Source of the DNA: Isobaculum melis | Lineage (GTDB): Bacteria > Bacillota > Bacilli > Lactobacillales > Carnobacteriaceae | Assembly: GCF_900111355.1 (NCBI RefSeq) | Contig: NZ_FOHA01000001.1 | Location: 62,001-126,000 of the forward strand | DNA: 64,000 nt | Direction of reading: 5' to 3' | Shown: piece after piece, positions 17,425 through 27,028 of the stretch | Numbering within the stretch: the stretch's first letter is position 1 | Layout of the letters: each line of letters begins with the position of its first letter | Notes under the pieces: model-generated | What the model was told of the DNA's origin: nothing | What the model saw: only the letters and a program-made list of their open reading frames with translations | Databases searched by the model: none | Program-made: the position numbers and the translations under genes

Positions 17425-19170
17425 TCATTTGACAATTGGTGTATCAAAAGTTTTTACTTCATACTCATACATTCGTTTAAATAGTTGATTATTTGCAAGT
17501 AACTCTTCTTTCGTTCCTTGCTCTGCAATTTTCCCATCTTTTAATACAATAATATGAGAAGCCGTTTCAATGGTTCGTAAGCGATGGGCAATGACTATTA
17601 CTGTTTTCTGTTTAATTAAAGCAGATAATGCTGTTTGAACAGCTAATTCATTTTCTGAATCTAATGCTGAACTGGTTTCATCTAATAAGACAATGGGAGC
17701 ATTTTTCAAAAAAGCTCGCGCAATTGAAATTCTTTGACGCTCCCCTCCAGATAAACGTGACCCATTTTCACCAATAAGCGTCTCATAGCCTGCTGGTGAT
17801 TTTAGCGCAAATTCATCACATTGTGCTAATTTGGCTGCCTGTAAAACTTCTTCATCAGTTGCATTATTTCGACCTATGCGAATATTTTCTTTGATTGTTG
17901 TATTAAACAACGTCACATCTTGAAAAACAATCGCTATTTTTGTAAATAAATACTCTGTATCAATTGCTTGAATATTTTCATTTCCAATTGTGATTGACCC
18001 TTCAGTATAATCATATAATCTAGATAACAATTTAAATACAGTTGTTTTACCAGATCCTGATGGTCCTACCAGAGCCGTTACTTGACCCTCTTTGGCTTTA
18101 AAATTGATTCCTTCTATGACAGGTTTTTCTGGATGGTAGCCAAATGCTAAATGTTGAACCTGCACATCATAATGAGGGAAAACAGGTGTTGTTTCTCCTT
18201 CTTGAACGGATTCTTGATAAAGTTGATTGATGCGGTCAATCCTAATACGAACATAGCGAACCATTGATAGTTTTTCATAAAGCTCAATAATCACTGAATA
18301 AATACGACTTGTTGCGAGTAGGAAGACAAATAGTTGAAATAAACTCAGCTCATCTTGTAACCACCAGTAGCCACCAAAAAGGATCACTAATCCCATCCCA
18401 GATTGTAGAATACCACTAATCAGCCCTTGTGAAATAGCTGTAGCCATTTCAGTTTTGATATGTGTCTTTTCCTGCTTTTCTAGCAGTGCATACAAGGCTT
18501 TTTTAGTTGTTTGTTTTTGATTAAGAAAACGAATTTCTTTGACTTTTTCAATCGTTTCTTGAAACTCTTCGCTTTGTTCTGTTAGTAATGAAAAATAGTC
18601 TTTATGCGCTTTTTGCTCATAATAGAAGGATAATTTGTAGACTAAGAAAGAAAGGGGCACCACAATAAAACTAACAATAGCTAATGGCCAATGAGTCAGC
18701 GTTAACCCAATGCCTGCAACACATAAGAATGCAATGATACCATTGATTTGTGGCAGCGCATGGCTGAAAGCTCCTTCTAAGTCAGCCACATCATTTAAGA
18801 CAATATTCGATAGCTCTGATACATCTTTTCTTGAATAAAAAGACAAAGGCAGAGTTCTCAATTTTTCTGCTAAGCGAATACGACTTGCTGCACTTTCAGT
18901 GTAAGTCGCCACATAGAGTGAGGTGTAACTAAAGTAATTACTTAATGCGATTAATATAAAAATAAGTAAGCCAAAAGCAAGATAGAAGTAGATACTTTTA
19001 AACGGTTTTCCTGTTGAAATAAAAGACAGCATATCACTCACAAATAAGAGGAAAAAACTGATAGGAAGCATTTCAACTATCGTATTAATAAATGATAAAC
19101 ACGAAGCTTGAAGATAATTTTTTGCCCCTTGCTTAGAAAGGGCAAATTGATGACTGATTCGATTAAGCAT
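17425..19170 (-). CDS. ABC exporter half-transporter, subunit B
   Basis: The 581-aa protein has six N-terminal membrane helices (to about 300) and a complete nucleotide-binding domain: Walker A GPSGSGKTT, signature LSGGERQR, Walker B IVLLDETSSALD with the catalytic Glu, and an H-loop His (IAHRLRT). It overlaps the preceding 586-aa gene by 8 bases, so both are made together and very likely form a heterodimer. The pair resembles YbtPQ/IrtAB-like and multidrug-type exporters. The cargo is unknown; no biosynthesis gene is close by. Confidence 0.88.
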   Translation of the reverse strand: MLNRISHQFALSKQGAKNYLQASCLSFINTIVEMLPISFFLLFVSDMLSFISTGKPFKSIYFYLAFGLLIFILIALSNYFSYTSLYVATYTESAASRIRLAEKLRTLPLSFYSRKDVSELSNIVLNDVADLEGAFSHALPQINGIIAFLCVAGIGLTLTHWPLAIVSFIVVPLSFLVYKLSFYYEQKAHKDYFSLLTEQSEEFQETIEKVKEIRFLNQKQTTKKALYALLEKQEKTHIKTEMATAISQGLISGILQSGMGLVILFGGYWWLQDELSLFQLFVFLLATSRIYSVIIELYEKLSMVRYVRIRIDRINQLYQESVQEGETTPVFPHYDVQVQHLAFGYHPEKPVIEGINFKAKEGQVTALVGPSGSGKTTVFKLLSRLYDYTEGSITIGNENIQAIDTEYLFTKIAIVFQDVTLFNTTIKENIRIGRNNATDEEVLQAAKLAQCDEFALKSPAGYETLIGENGSRLSGGERQRISIARAFLKNAPIVLLDETSSALDSENELAVQTALSALIKQKTVIVIAHRLRTIETASHIIVLKDGKIAEQGTKEELLANNQLFKRMYEYEVKTFDTPIVK

Positions 19171-20923
19171 TATTTTTCCCCTCCTCTAAATTCCAATGTT
19201 TTGTTTGAACATATAAGGCTTGCATTTTTTCATAAATACCATGCTTTTCTAACAAGGAGTGATGTGTTCCTTTCTCCACAATTTCTCCTTCTTTTAACAC
19301 AATAATTTGATCAGCATTTTCGATTAAAGACAATTTATGTGCAATCATTATGACTGTTTTATGTTGAATTAAACGGTCAAGCGCTAATTGAATTTTATAC
19401 TCATTTTCAGGGTCAATCGAAGCACTGACTTCATCTAAAATAATAATGGGATCATCTTTTAAAAAGACACGACATATCGCTAATCGTTGTTGCTCTCCTC
19501 CTGAAAGATACACACCAGTAGAGCCAATTTTAGTGTCTAATCCTAGAGGAAGCTTATCAATAATTTCCAAACATTCGCTATCTTTCAAAGCCTTTTGAAT
19601 GCGTTCTTTAGTAGCCATAGGATTGGCCATTTTGAGATTATCTAAAATAGATTTATTAAATAATTTTGTTTCTTGAAAAATATAACTCATATTGTCCATT
19701 AAGAACTCTTCATCAATCTTATTTAGAGGGACTCCTCCTATCTCAATGCGCCCATCATATCCTTCATACATTTTTGAAGCTAGCTTGGCTATGGTAGATT
19801 TTCCACTACCACTTCCTCCAACAATTGCCATTAGTGAGCCTTCTGGTACAACAAAGGAAAGCTTTTTAAGCACTGGTAATCCTTCTATGTAAGAGAAAGC
19901 AACATCCTTAAATGCAATATCATAAGTATGAAATTCGCTGCTTGCTTGCGTTACTGGTTCAGTCATCTCATAGGCTTCAAATAGACCATCTAAGCGATTA
20001 ACCGCTTCAAATGCCATGGATGCATTTTTCCCAGTATAAAGAATCTTTAATAAAAAACTCACTAATTTGCTACTAAATATCATACAAAATATAAGATTCA
20101 CAAAAAAAAGTGTGTCTAAGGGGCTCTGTTGTAAAAAAGGGTAAGCGACTAAAACTAAGATAACCCCTAAGGCATTTAACACAATTTGATTGGCGATAAA
20201 TGGTTGTCTGACAGAGAAAGAGTATTTTAGTGCCCAATCAGAATAATCATTGATTGATTGGCGAAAATTTTTAAATGTATCTAGACTGGCATTAAATATT
20301 TTAATAACCTGCATACCTCTGACAAATTCTGTTGCCTCCGTTGTCATCCGTTCCAATGAGGTTAAATATTTTTGCATAGTTTCAACATTTCCCATCATTC
20401 TTTTAATACAAAGTAATGATAGTACCATCACTACAATCAATAGCAAAGCCAATTGCCAACTTAAGTAAAACATCACGCTCAGTATCAGAATTGGACTAAT
20501 CACTGTATTGACTAAATCTGGCAGATTATGTGCAACAAAGGAATGGGTAATCGCTGCATTGTCATCAATTGTTTTGCGCACTTTACCTGATTCATTTGTA
20601 TCAAAGAAATTCAGAGAAACATTTAACAATCTATTCATTCCTGTATTACGCATATTACGCTCTATTCTAAAACCAGCTAAGTGACTACACCAAAGAGACA
20701 AATAATACATCAATAACCCCAAGATAATACTGCTTAGTGCAATGAGTCCATAGAAAGTGACATCATATTCTTTTCCTCTTAAAAGAGAAAAAGAAATTAA
20801 GCGATAAACACTATAATAGGGAATAAACAATAAGAGTGTACTAAGTGCCGATAAAAAAATAGACCCATATAAAAATTTCCGATAATTACCTGTATAACTT
20901 ATTAATTTTTTTAAATTCTCCAT
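19163..20923 (-). CDS. ABC exporter half-transporter, subunit A
   Basis: The 586-aa protein has the same layout as its partner: six membrane helices, then Walker A GGSGSGKST, signature LSGGEQQR and Walker B IIILDEVSASID with catalytic Glu. It is the first gene of the pair, with AAAGGAGTAGAAGTAG before the ATG. The upstream 980 bases are without an intact gene but contain repeated TAAGGTT-like boxes that might control the operon. Both ATP sites seem competent, unlike heterodimers with one degenerate site. The family position near IrtA/YbtP is a judgement from overall pattern only. Confidence 0.86.
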   Translation of the reverse strand: MENLKKLISYTGNYRKFLYGSIFLSALSTLLLFIPYYSVYRLISFSLLRGKEYDVTFYGLIALSSIILGLLMYYLSLWCSHLAGFRIERNMRNTGMNRLLNVSLNFFDTNESGKVRKTIDDNAAITHSFVAHNLPDLVNTVISPILILSVMFYLSWQLALLLIVVMVLSLLCIKRMMGNVETMQKYLTSLERMTTEATEFVRGMQVIKIFNASLDTFKNFRQSINDYSDWALKYSFSVRQPFIANQIVLNALGVILVLVAYPFLQQSPLDTLFFVNLIFCMIFSSKLVSFLLKILYTGKNASMAFEAVNRLDGLFEAYEMTEPVTQASSEFHTYDIAFKDVAFSYIEGLPVLKKLSFVVPEGSLMAIVGGSGSGKSTIAKLASKMYEGYDGRIEIGGVPLNKIDEEFLMDNMSYIFQETKLFNKSILDNLKMANPMATKERIQKALKDSECLEIIDKLPLGLDTKIGSTGVYLSGGEQQRLAICRVFLKDDPIIILDEVSASIDPENEYKIQLALDRLIQHKTVIMIAHKLSLIENADQIIVLKEGEIVEKGTHHSLLEKHGIYEKMQALYVQTKHWNLEEGKNNA

Positions 20924-21901
20924 CTACTTCTACTCCTTTTTTTTAGTCTTGAATCAATAAAAATATCAGTAGGTTTATGGTTAATAAACCGCTGTTAACA
21001 TGTGTCATTTCCATTTTTTGAATGCCTCAACTCCTTTGTAGATTATATTTGCTGGTTCATTAAAAAATAGTCACTGATTTGAAGAGGAAACAAACTTGTG
21101 ATAGTTACCTGTTGCTGTTGTCTGGCCAATTCACTTAGATAATGCTGTTCCATTAATCTGTTTTAAAAGTGATAGGAGACAAGCATACAATTGTCCATTT
21201 TTTAACAAAAACTATTCCTTATTACTGCTGAATATATCTTATAAATCCAACCCAGACCTATAAATTTATTAAGGTTCTGATGATGCTTGTAACTCATTTT
21301 TAGGTTAACCTTAATAAAAGTTTCGTTCAACCTTATTTTGGTTATTCTCTCATATTTCATAGACCTTTGTAAAGAATAAATAAGTATGAGACGTATTTTT
21401 TAATGGAAATCATTCATGTAGGGTTACGTTTTTATTGAGAAAATAATAGCTATACATGTAACTAATTTATTTCATCTTGTAAAATAGCGCAAAAACTTGA
21501 TAATGTTGAGCGAGCTATTTCATATTACTAGTAAATATATGACCGGAAAAAGTTAAACCTGGGATAAAATATTTGATCATGAGGATGCAGGGGTTGAGCG
21601 AGCAATTAGAATCATTGGGGAAGCAAATTTATCTTAAATATTGATTCAACTTTACATACGACTGCCATCTAAAAATAAAATCAGCGACTTACTCTTTTGG
21701 GAGCAGGTCGCTGATTTTATCGAATGCTGTGCTAAATAGACTTATGCAGAGTTGCATCATTTATCAAATGAAAGGCTGATATACCAATAATTGTAAGCAT
21801 GTAAACTCAAGTATACAGCTACATTTCTATGGAAGTATGCTACAATAGACAGACAAAATAATCGCACCTACGTTAAGCTCAATTCAAGGGAGGTAGCAAA
21901 A
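20924..21901. other. Long gene-poor region with decayed coding fragments and repeat boxes
   Basis: There is no intact gene in 978 bases. On the minus strand around 21040-21195 two frames joined by a frameshift read LYACLLSLLKQINGTALS and LARQQQQVTITSLFPLQ, like the end of a lost protein. On the plus strand at about 21539-21638 a short frame with a stop reads WDKIFDHEDAGVERAIRII. Near 21269-21335 there are TAAGGTT/AACCTTA boxes, including the palindrome AGGTTAACCT at 21302-21311. The region ends with a terminator-like hairpin at 21677-21717. Confidence 0.45.
21677..21717 (+). terminator. Strong hairpin, probable terminator
   Basis: AAAATCAGCGAC and GTCGCTGATTTT pair perfectly over 12 bp, with an inner ACTC/GAGC-like extension. 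The ends are A- and T-rich. It probably belonged to the decayed gene before it. Confidence 0.6.
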
Positions 21902-22465
21902 ATGAATTTTAGTAAGCAGTTAAAAATGTATCGAGAAAGAGAGGGTTATTCTCAAGAAGAATTGGCACAAAAAATTTATGTGACACGACAATCCATTTCT
22001 AAATGGGAAAATGATCATACTTATCCTGATATCCACAATTTAATTGCGCTAAGTACACTTTTTGATGTTACCTTAGATGAATTGGTTAAGGGAGACGTGG
22101 AGAAAATGAAAAAAAGCATTGATAGAGAAAAAATGGATAAGCTCACTTGGAGGATGCTGATATTTATGATATTAACAGCGGTCTCTATTGTCCCTTTTGT
22201 AGAGAAGTGGGGCTGGTATGGCTTCGGCATTTCTATGGGATTTTGGGCGATTGCAATGATTGCTGCGCTAAAAATTGAGAAGATGAAAAAAGACAAGGAT
22301 ATTAAAACTTATGCTGAGATTGTTGCTTTTGTGGAAGGGAATGATATTGAAGCCGTCAGAAAAAAAAGAGATTTTTTGAATAAAGTAATCATTGTTTTAG
22401 TCTTTTCATTTGTATTTAGTGTGATTACTATCATTAGTAAGTTTGTATGGTTATTGCTTTCATAA
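21902..22465 (+). CDS. Xre-family regulator with two or three membrane helices
   Basis: The 187-aa protein has an N-terminal HTH (YSQEELAQKIYVTRQSISKWE, residues about 18-38) with the usual LITLSTLFDVTLDELVKGD-like continuation, then a charged linker. Membrane helices lie near 80-100, 105-122 and 160-185. AAGGGAGGTAGC precedes the ATG. Such membrane-bound Xre proteins are common next to exporters and stress genes in Firmicutes. The target is unknown; the ABC exporter upstream is in the opposite direction and may be regulated by it. Confidence 0.82.
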   Translation: MNFSKQLKMYREREGYSQEELAQKIYVTRQSISKWENDHTYPDIHNLIALSTLFDVTLDELVKGDVEKMKKSIDREKMDKLTWRMLIFMILTAVSIVPFVEKWGWYGFGISMGFWAIAMIAALKIEKMKKDKDIKTYAEIVAFVEGNDIEAVRKKRDFLNKVIIVLVFSFVFSVITIISKFVWLLLS

Positions 22466-22547
22466 GCTTGCATATTTGAAAGCTAGTTCAACTCTAAATA
22501 TAATGTTACTGAGGTACTAACAAATTTATCCACGGAGGTACAAGGAA

Positions 22548-22769
22548 ATGCATACAATTAATTTTCAAGTATCAGAAGAAGAAAAATCTTTTATACTGGC
22601 AATGGCTGATTTAAATGGAATGACTATCTCTGAGCTAGTAAGAACAAAATTACTGGAAACATTGGAAGACCAAATGGATAAAGACATTTATAAAAAAGCG
22701 ATGGAAAATCATGATACCTTGGATGAAAGTATTTCTCACGAAGAAATGAAAAGAGAACTAGGAGTGTGA
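22548..22769 (+). CDS. RelB/DUF6290-like antitoxin, orphan
   Basis: The 73-aa protein has a ribbon-helix-helix start (INFQVSEEEKSFILAMADLNGMTISELVR) and an acidic tail (KKAMENHDTLDESISHEEMKREL), the usual build of RelB-like antitoxins. GGAGGTACAAGGAA precedes the ATG. The gene after it, where a RelE-type toxin would be, is reduced: from GTG 22767 only about 11 codons (SKKFLFDKKRL) remain before a stop. The antitoxin thus stands alone, perhaps protecting against toxins elsewhere. Confidence 0.75.
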   Translation: MHTINFQVSEEEKSFILAMADLNGMTISELVRTKLLETLEDQMDKDIYKKAMENHDTLDESISHEEMKRELGV

Positions 22770-22862
22770 GTAAAAAATTCTTGTTCGATAAAAAAAGATT
22801 GTAGCAGTATCAGATTATCCGCCAGAATTCCAAGCTGAGTTGGAAACACAGTATTCAAAAAT

Positions 22863-22914
22863 AAAAATTCTTGGTAAAAGCCCGACAAATCGGTTTTTAC
22901 CAAGAATTTTTTTA
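22863..22914. terminator. Bidirectional terminator
   Basis: AAAAATTCTTGGTAAAA at 22863-22879 pairs with TTTTACCAAGAATTTTT, with GCCCGACAAATCGG as inner loop. It lies between the antitoxin remnant and the convergent RidA gene and can stop both. Confidence 0.85.
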
Positions 22915-22921
22915 TCTTCAA

Positions 22922-24190
22922 TTAAACAATTGGAGGTGTTCCTTCAGCATTTCCTACAATCGCATCAATTTGGATTAAAGCACCCTGAGGTAACTCAGAT
23001 ACACCAACGATTCTTCTTGCAGGTGTACCAGTAGGGAAGAAAGTAGCGTAAGCTTCATCAACGGCATCTATATCTGCAATGTTTTTAAGAAAGATATTTA
23101 CCTTAACAACATCCTCCATCACATGATCAACGCTTTCAACAATTGCTTTGATGTGTGCTAAGCATTGTGCAGCTTGCTCTTTCGCGCCACCAGCCACTAA
23201 TTTACCAGTTGTTGCATCAATTGGTAATTGTGCTGAAATATGATTATAGTGAGAGAAAGCGACTGTTTGTGTTGCTAGTGCATCTTTTGGTGCTTTTTCT
23301 GTATTGTTAGCTTCAATAATTAGGCCATGTCTGTCTTCAATTGCTTGTGGCGGTGTACCATCTCCATGTGAAACCACAACTTCAATTTGAACAGCAGCGC
23401 CCATTGGTAAATCAGCCACAGCAACAACTGTTCGTGCTGGTACATAAGCAACTGTTCTTGCAATCGCTGAATCTGGGAAGAAGGTTGAATAGACTTTGTT
23501 GACTGCTTCAGTGTGTGATAGATCCTTAAGGAAAATTGTTACTTTTACAATATCATCAAAAGGAACATCAATACTTTCTAAAATCGCTTTGATATTTTTT
23601 AAGCACTGTCTTGTTTGTTGTTTGACACAGCCAACAACTAAGCGACCTGTTTTAGGATCAATCGGTAATTGTGCTGACAGGTTGTTATAATGTGAAAAAG
23701 AGACCGTTTGCGTTGACAATGGACTTGTTGGCGCATTTAATGTGTTATTTGTTAGTTTGATTAAATCACCTGCTTGTGGTGCATTTGGAATGGTTCCTTC
23801 TCCATTTGAAACAAGTGCTTCAACTTGGACTAAGGCACCCATTGGTAGCGCATCTACCGCAACAACGGTTCTTGAAGGGAGGTATGTAGGGAAGAATGTT
23901 TGGTAAACTTCATCTACAGCATCCACATCTTTGATATCCTTAACGAATAGAGTCACTCGAACAATATCGCTCATTACGTGATCAATGCTGTTAACAATTG
24001 CTTCAATATTTTTAAAGCATTGCTCAGCTTGCTCTTTCACGCCACCAGTCACTAATTTACCAGATGCTGGATCAATCGGTAATTGCGCTGATAGGTTGTT
24101 ATAATGAGAAAAAGCCACTGTTTGTGAAGCAAGTGCCTGTTTTGGCGCTTTCTCTGTATTTCTTGCTAGTACTGCGTTATCGTTACTCAT
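22922..24190 (-). CDS. Triple RidA (YjgF/UK114) fusion protein
   Basis: The 422-aa protein is three RidA domains in a row (about 10-132, 152-280, 296-422). RidA enzymes hydrolyse reactive imines made by PLP enzymes; the usual protein is one 125-130 aa domain that forms a trimer. The key Arg is present in each (R107, R253, R392) and the partner acid is E124, E270 and D409. Domain 2 contains an 8-residue tandem duplication just before R253 (ARTVAYVP then ARTVVAV). Each domain opens with the same TQTVAFSHYNNLSAQLPID-like segment. The chain may fold as a built-in trimer. A promoter with a cre-like site precedes it. Confidence 0.9.
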   Translation of the reverse strand: MSNDNAVLARNTEKAPKQALASQTVAFSHYNNLSAQLPIDPASGKLVTGGVKEQAEQCFKNIEAIVNSIDHVMSDIVRVTLFVKDIKDVDAVDEVYQTFFPTYLPSRTVVAVDALPMGALVQVEALVSNGEGTIPNAPQAGDLIKLTNNTLNAPTSPLSTQTVSFSHYNNLSAQLPIDPKTGRLVVGCVKQQTRQCLKNIKAILESIDVPFDDIVKVTIFLKDLSHTEAVNKVYSTFFPDSAIARTVAYVPARTVVAVADLPMGAAVQIEVVVSHGDGTPPQAIEDRHGLIIEANNTEKAPKDALATQTVAFSHYNHISAQLPIDATTGKLVAGGAKEQAAQCLAHIKAIVESVDHVMEDVVKVNIFLKNIADIDAVDEAYATFFPTGTPARRIVGVSELPQGALIQIDAIVGNAEGTPPIV

Positions 24191-24231
24191 CGTTTTATTC
24201 CTCTTTTCTTTTAGATAGTTCTAACGTAGGA

Positions 24232-24268
24232 ATTGTAAGCCTTTTCAAATCAGATGTCAACGCTTTCA
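24232..24268 (-). promoter_or_regulatory. Sigma-A promoter with cre-like site for the triple RidA gene
   Basis: On the minus strand -35 TTGACA (24255-24260) and -10 TACAAT (24232-24237) are 17 bp apart, near consensus. TGAAAGCGTTGACA at 24255-24268 matches the catabolite (CcpA) site consensus at all but one position and overlaps the -35, so repression by CcpA on good carbon sources is likely. Confidence 0.75.
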
Positions 24269-24575
24269 AAAGAAAAATAACAGAATCTTAATGATTCTAT
24301 ATCCCTTCGATTTTATCTCTCAATCTTGGCTGGATAAAACCTGATTCTATCCTGGCTGGAGGGAATTTGCTGATAAACGGTTTCCCATTTCTGTTTTCGG
24401 TAGACCTCATATTGTTCAAATAAAAATGACAATAAAAAATTGATAATAGTAGTAGAAGTGCCTGTTTGAGCTGTTGCTTTGGCAAATAAGTTTATGATAA
24501 AATTTGACTGAATAGAATAAACGTTTTTCAAATAAATGAACTGAAAAATGATGATATGATTGAAGGAGTGATAAA
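24269..24575. other. Intergenic region
   Basis: No convincing gene is present between the RidA promoter and the S41 protease. TATGAT at about 24553 could be the -10 of the protease gene, but I see no clear -35. The short frames in this stretch lack ribosome sites. Confidence 0.4.
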
Positions 24576-25532
24576 ATGAAAAAGCTTTGGAAATTTTTTA
24601 TAGCAGCAATGGCTGTGATAATTGCTGGTGTTTTGTTTTTAGTTTATACATATGGACCAAATTACAATTTTTATTTATTCCCACCTTCACCAGAAAAATA
24701 TGGACAATATGCCATTGAAAGAATGGATAGAGAAGGTCTCTATACGCAGTCAAAAGAATGGGCTGATACAAAAGAGGAAGTACTGAAAGAAATCAAAAAA
24801 GCTGATAGCTATGAAGAGGTTCTACCCTTGTTAGAAAAAGCAATTGGTGTAGCTGGAGGAAAGCATTCTTTTATTATGACAGAAAATGAATTAGAAGAAA
24901 GCAATAATGAGAATATTTTTCCAACATCGGAAGAAAAAGAGGGAGTTCTATATGTGAAGCTTCCTGCTTTTTCTGGAATGTTAAACAAAGATGAGGCACA
25001 AAAATATGTGGATATCTTATCTCAAGTAATCAATAAAAAAACGTATCACGGAATCATCATCGATTTGCAAGAGAATACTGGTGGGGATATGCATCCTATG
25101 ATTACTGGTATTTCTAACTTAATTCCTGATGGACGACAGTTTTCGTTTATTGATAAACAGGACAGCAAAACAGATATAAATCTTGAAAATGGTCGATTAG
25201 CTGATGAATCGGATTCAGTAAAAAATGAGAAGACAGAAAAAATAAAAACTATACCGATAGCTGTCTTGATTAATGAAATGACTGCTAGCTCGGGTGAAAT
25301 GACTGCACTTTGTTTTAAAGGCTTAGATAATGTTCAGTTTTTTGGAAAAAATTCTGCAGCTTACACAACTGTCAATACAAGTATCCCATTATATGACGGG
25401 ACGTATTTACAATTAACAACTGCAAAAATTGAAGATCGTACAGGGAAAATTTACCAAAATGATTCTATTGTTCCTGATGTAGAAACTGAAAATGCTCGTA
25501 GTGAGGCAGAAAAATGGCTGACAGCTAGTTAA
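24576..25532 (+). CDS. S41 family serine protease, membrane-anchored
   Basis: The 318-aa protein has one N-terminal membrane helix (about 5-27) and an extracellular peptidase S41/Tsp-like domain. The motif IIIDLQENTGGDMHP and the nucleophile region NEMTASSGEMTAL (Ser after TAS) match the active site of this family; there is no PDZ domain, so it is the short version. GAAGGAGTGATAAA precedes the ATG. It probably trims peptides or damaged proteins at the cell surface. The next gene, an acetyltransferase, follows after 82 bases. Confidence 0.82.
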   Translation: MKKLWKFFIAAMAVIIAGVLFLVYTYGPNYNFYLFPPSPEKYGQYAIERMDREGLYTQSKEWADTKEEVLKEIKKADSYEEVLPLLEKAIGVAGGKHSFIMTENELEESNNENIFPTSEEKEGVLYVKLPAFSGMLNKDEAQKYVDILSQVINKKTYHGIIIDLQENTGGDMHPMITGISNLIPDGRQFSFIDKQDSKTDINLENGRLADESDSVKNEKTEKIKTIPIAVLINEMTASSGEMTALCFKGLDNVQFFGKNSAAYTTVNTSIPLYDGTYLQLTTAKIEDRTGKIYQNDSIVPDVETENARSEAEKWLTAS

Positions 25533-25614
25533 ATATCGAGGGAAAGAAGATAAGGAAAAACTTATTCTTGGATTCATTCAGTAAAGAAAAATAATTGTGA
25601 CTGGAGGCGATAGG

Positions 25615-26100
25615 GTGTACACCTATGAAAAAATAACAACTGAAAATAAAGCAAAGGCATTAGCCATTTATTTCCAGAATACAGCTTATTTTGCTCTGAC
25701 AGATGAAAGTCCCACAAGCGAATCTTTAGAGAATGATTTAAAAATGCTACCAGACAGTGATCATAAGGTCAAAAAAGTATATAGATTAATCACAGATGCA
25801 CAAAAAGCTATTGGAGTGATGGATCTTTTATTAAACTATCCAGAAGCTCACCAAGTTCATTTAGGGTTACTTTTAATTGGAGAAAAAAATAAAGGTCATG
25901 GTAGGAAAGTCTATCAAGAGGTGGCGCAGCAATTAGTTGAAGCAGGTTACACGCAAATTCAATTGGGTGTGCTGCAAAAAAATGGACAAGCATTCAAGTT
26001 TTGGACTGAACTTGACTTTGTAAAATTCAAAGAAACGACAGTGATGATCAATCAAAAAGAAGCAAAAATTACGATGATGCGTCAAGAGTTAAGCTATTAA
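25615..26100 (+). CDS. GNAT family acetyltransferase
   Basis: The 161-aa product starts at GTG 25615 (VYTYEKITTENK), which has GGAGG seven bases upstream; a GTG at 25597 is less likely. The GNAT core is visible: VHLGLLLIGEKNKGHGRKVYQEV (acetyl-CoA loop, variant of RxxGxG) and LGVLQKNGQAFKFWTELDFVKFKE near the end. The substrate is unknown. It might share a transcript with the S41 gene and ends at a hairpin terminator. Confidence 0.82.
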   Translation: MYTYEKITTENKAKALAIYFQNTAYFALTDESPTSESLENDLKMLPDSDHKVKKVYRLITDAQKAIGVMDLLLNYPEAHQVHLGLLLIGEKNKGHGRKVYQEVAQQLVEAGYTQIQLGVLQKNGQAFKFWTELDFVKFKETTVMINQKEAKITMMRQELSY

Positions 26101-26114
26101 GAACCTACAAAATG

Positions 26115-26147
26115 AAAAAAGCATAGATTCTGTTTCTAGGCTTTTTT
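26115..26147 (+). terminator. Terminator after the acetyltransferase
   Basis: AAAAAAGC and GCTTTTTT pair around an inner TAGA/TCTA stem, followed by ATC. It separates the acetyltransferase from the MerR operon. Confidence 0.6.
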
Positions 26148-26167
26148 ATCTTGTTTTAAAATAGGGC

Positions 26168-26199
26168 TTGACTTTACACCGCGCTTTAACGTTTATACT
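26168..26199 (+). promoter_or_regulatory. MerR-type promoter with 20-bp spacer
   Basis: TTGACT at 26168-26173 and TATACT at 26194-26199 are separated by 20 bp rather than 17. Long spacers are the hallmark of promoters that MerR proteins untwist to activate. It lies directly before the MerR gene, so it is probably autoregulated. Confidence 0.65.
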
Positions 26200-26220
26200 C
26201 GATATAGGAGGTGAAAAAAT

Positions 26221-27028
26221 GTATAAAATCAATGAATTTGCAAAAATAACAGGACTGCCAACAAGTACCTTACGTTATTATGATAAAGAAAATATTCTAA
26301 AGCCAACTTTACGACAAGAAAATAATAGTTATCGCTATTATTCGAAGGAAGAATATGAAAAGGCAAACTTCTTATCATTATTACGTAAACATCATTTCTC
26401 TATTTCAGAAATAAAAGACATTTTGATGACGATTTCTGATTTTGATGAGTTATCCTATTATTTAATTGAAAAGAGGCACCAGCTTAAATTAGAGATTGAC
26501 CAAATTGAAGAGCAAATTCAATCATTAGATACATTCATTTCAGAGGTTCAATCTCAGCCATTACAACAGCAGTATACACACACTTTTGTAGAAATAGCAC
26601 AGCAGCCGTATCTTTATAAGGAGTTTTCTGGTGAATATCATGAGATGGGGCGTGAGGTTGATGTGCTTTATTCGGCGGCTAAAGCTGATGCAAATGGTCC
26701 GTTATTTTTATTAGATGAAGCAATGGATGAGGAATGTGCTTATCAAATTGGACTTCCTGTAAAAAGAGAAATCAATGATCCTAATGTTCAGATGAGTACA
26801 CTACCTAAACAAAAAGGCATTCAGGTGCAACATATAGGCGCTTATACCAATATAGGAGATGCCTATAAATATTTAATTGATTATGTCAATACACACCAAT
26901 TACAAACAGAAGAACAATTTATCATCAGATTTATCAAGGGTCAAGGGAAGATATTCAAAGGAAATACCAATAAATATCTGACTGAAGTGATTTTATTATT
27001 AACAGATGAAAAGGGGCATGAAGGATGA
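26221..27028 (+). CDS. MerR family regulator with GyrI-like effector domain
   Basis: The 269-aa protein (start ATG 26221 after ATAGGAGGTGAAAAA) has an N-terminal MerR HTH (MYKINEFAKITGLPTSTLRYYDKENIL), a dimer helix to about 120, and a C-terminal GyrI-like ligand domain, the build of BltR/BmrR-type drug sensors. It overlaps the next gene by 4 bases. It probably senses a hydrophobic or cationic compound and switches its own operon through the long-spacer promoter upstream. Confidence 0.87.

Noticed and set aside
24297-24531. Two overlapping minus-strand frames of 62 and 72 codons
   Set aside because: They overlap each other in different frames, lack ribosome sites, and have the base composition of non-coding DNA.
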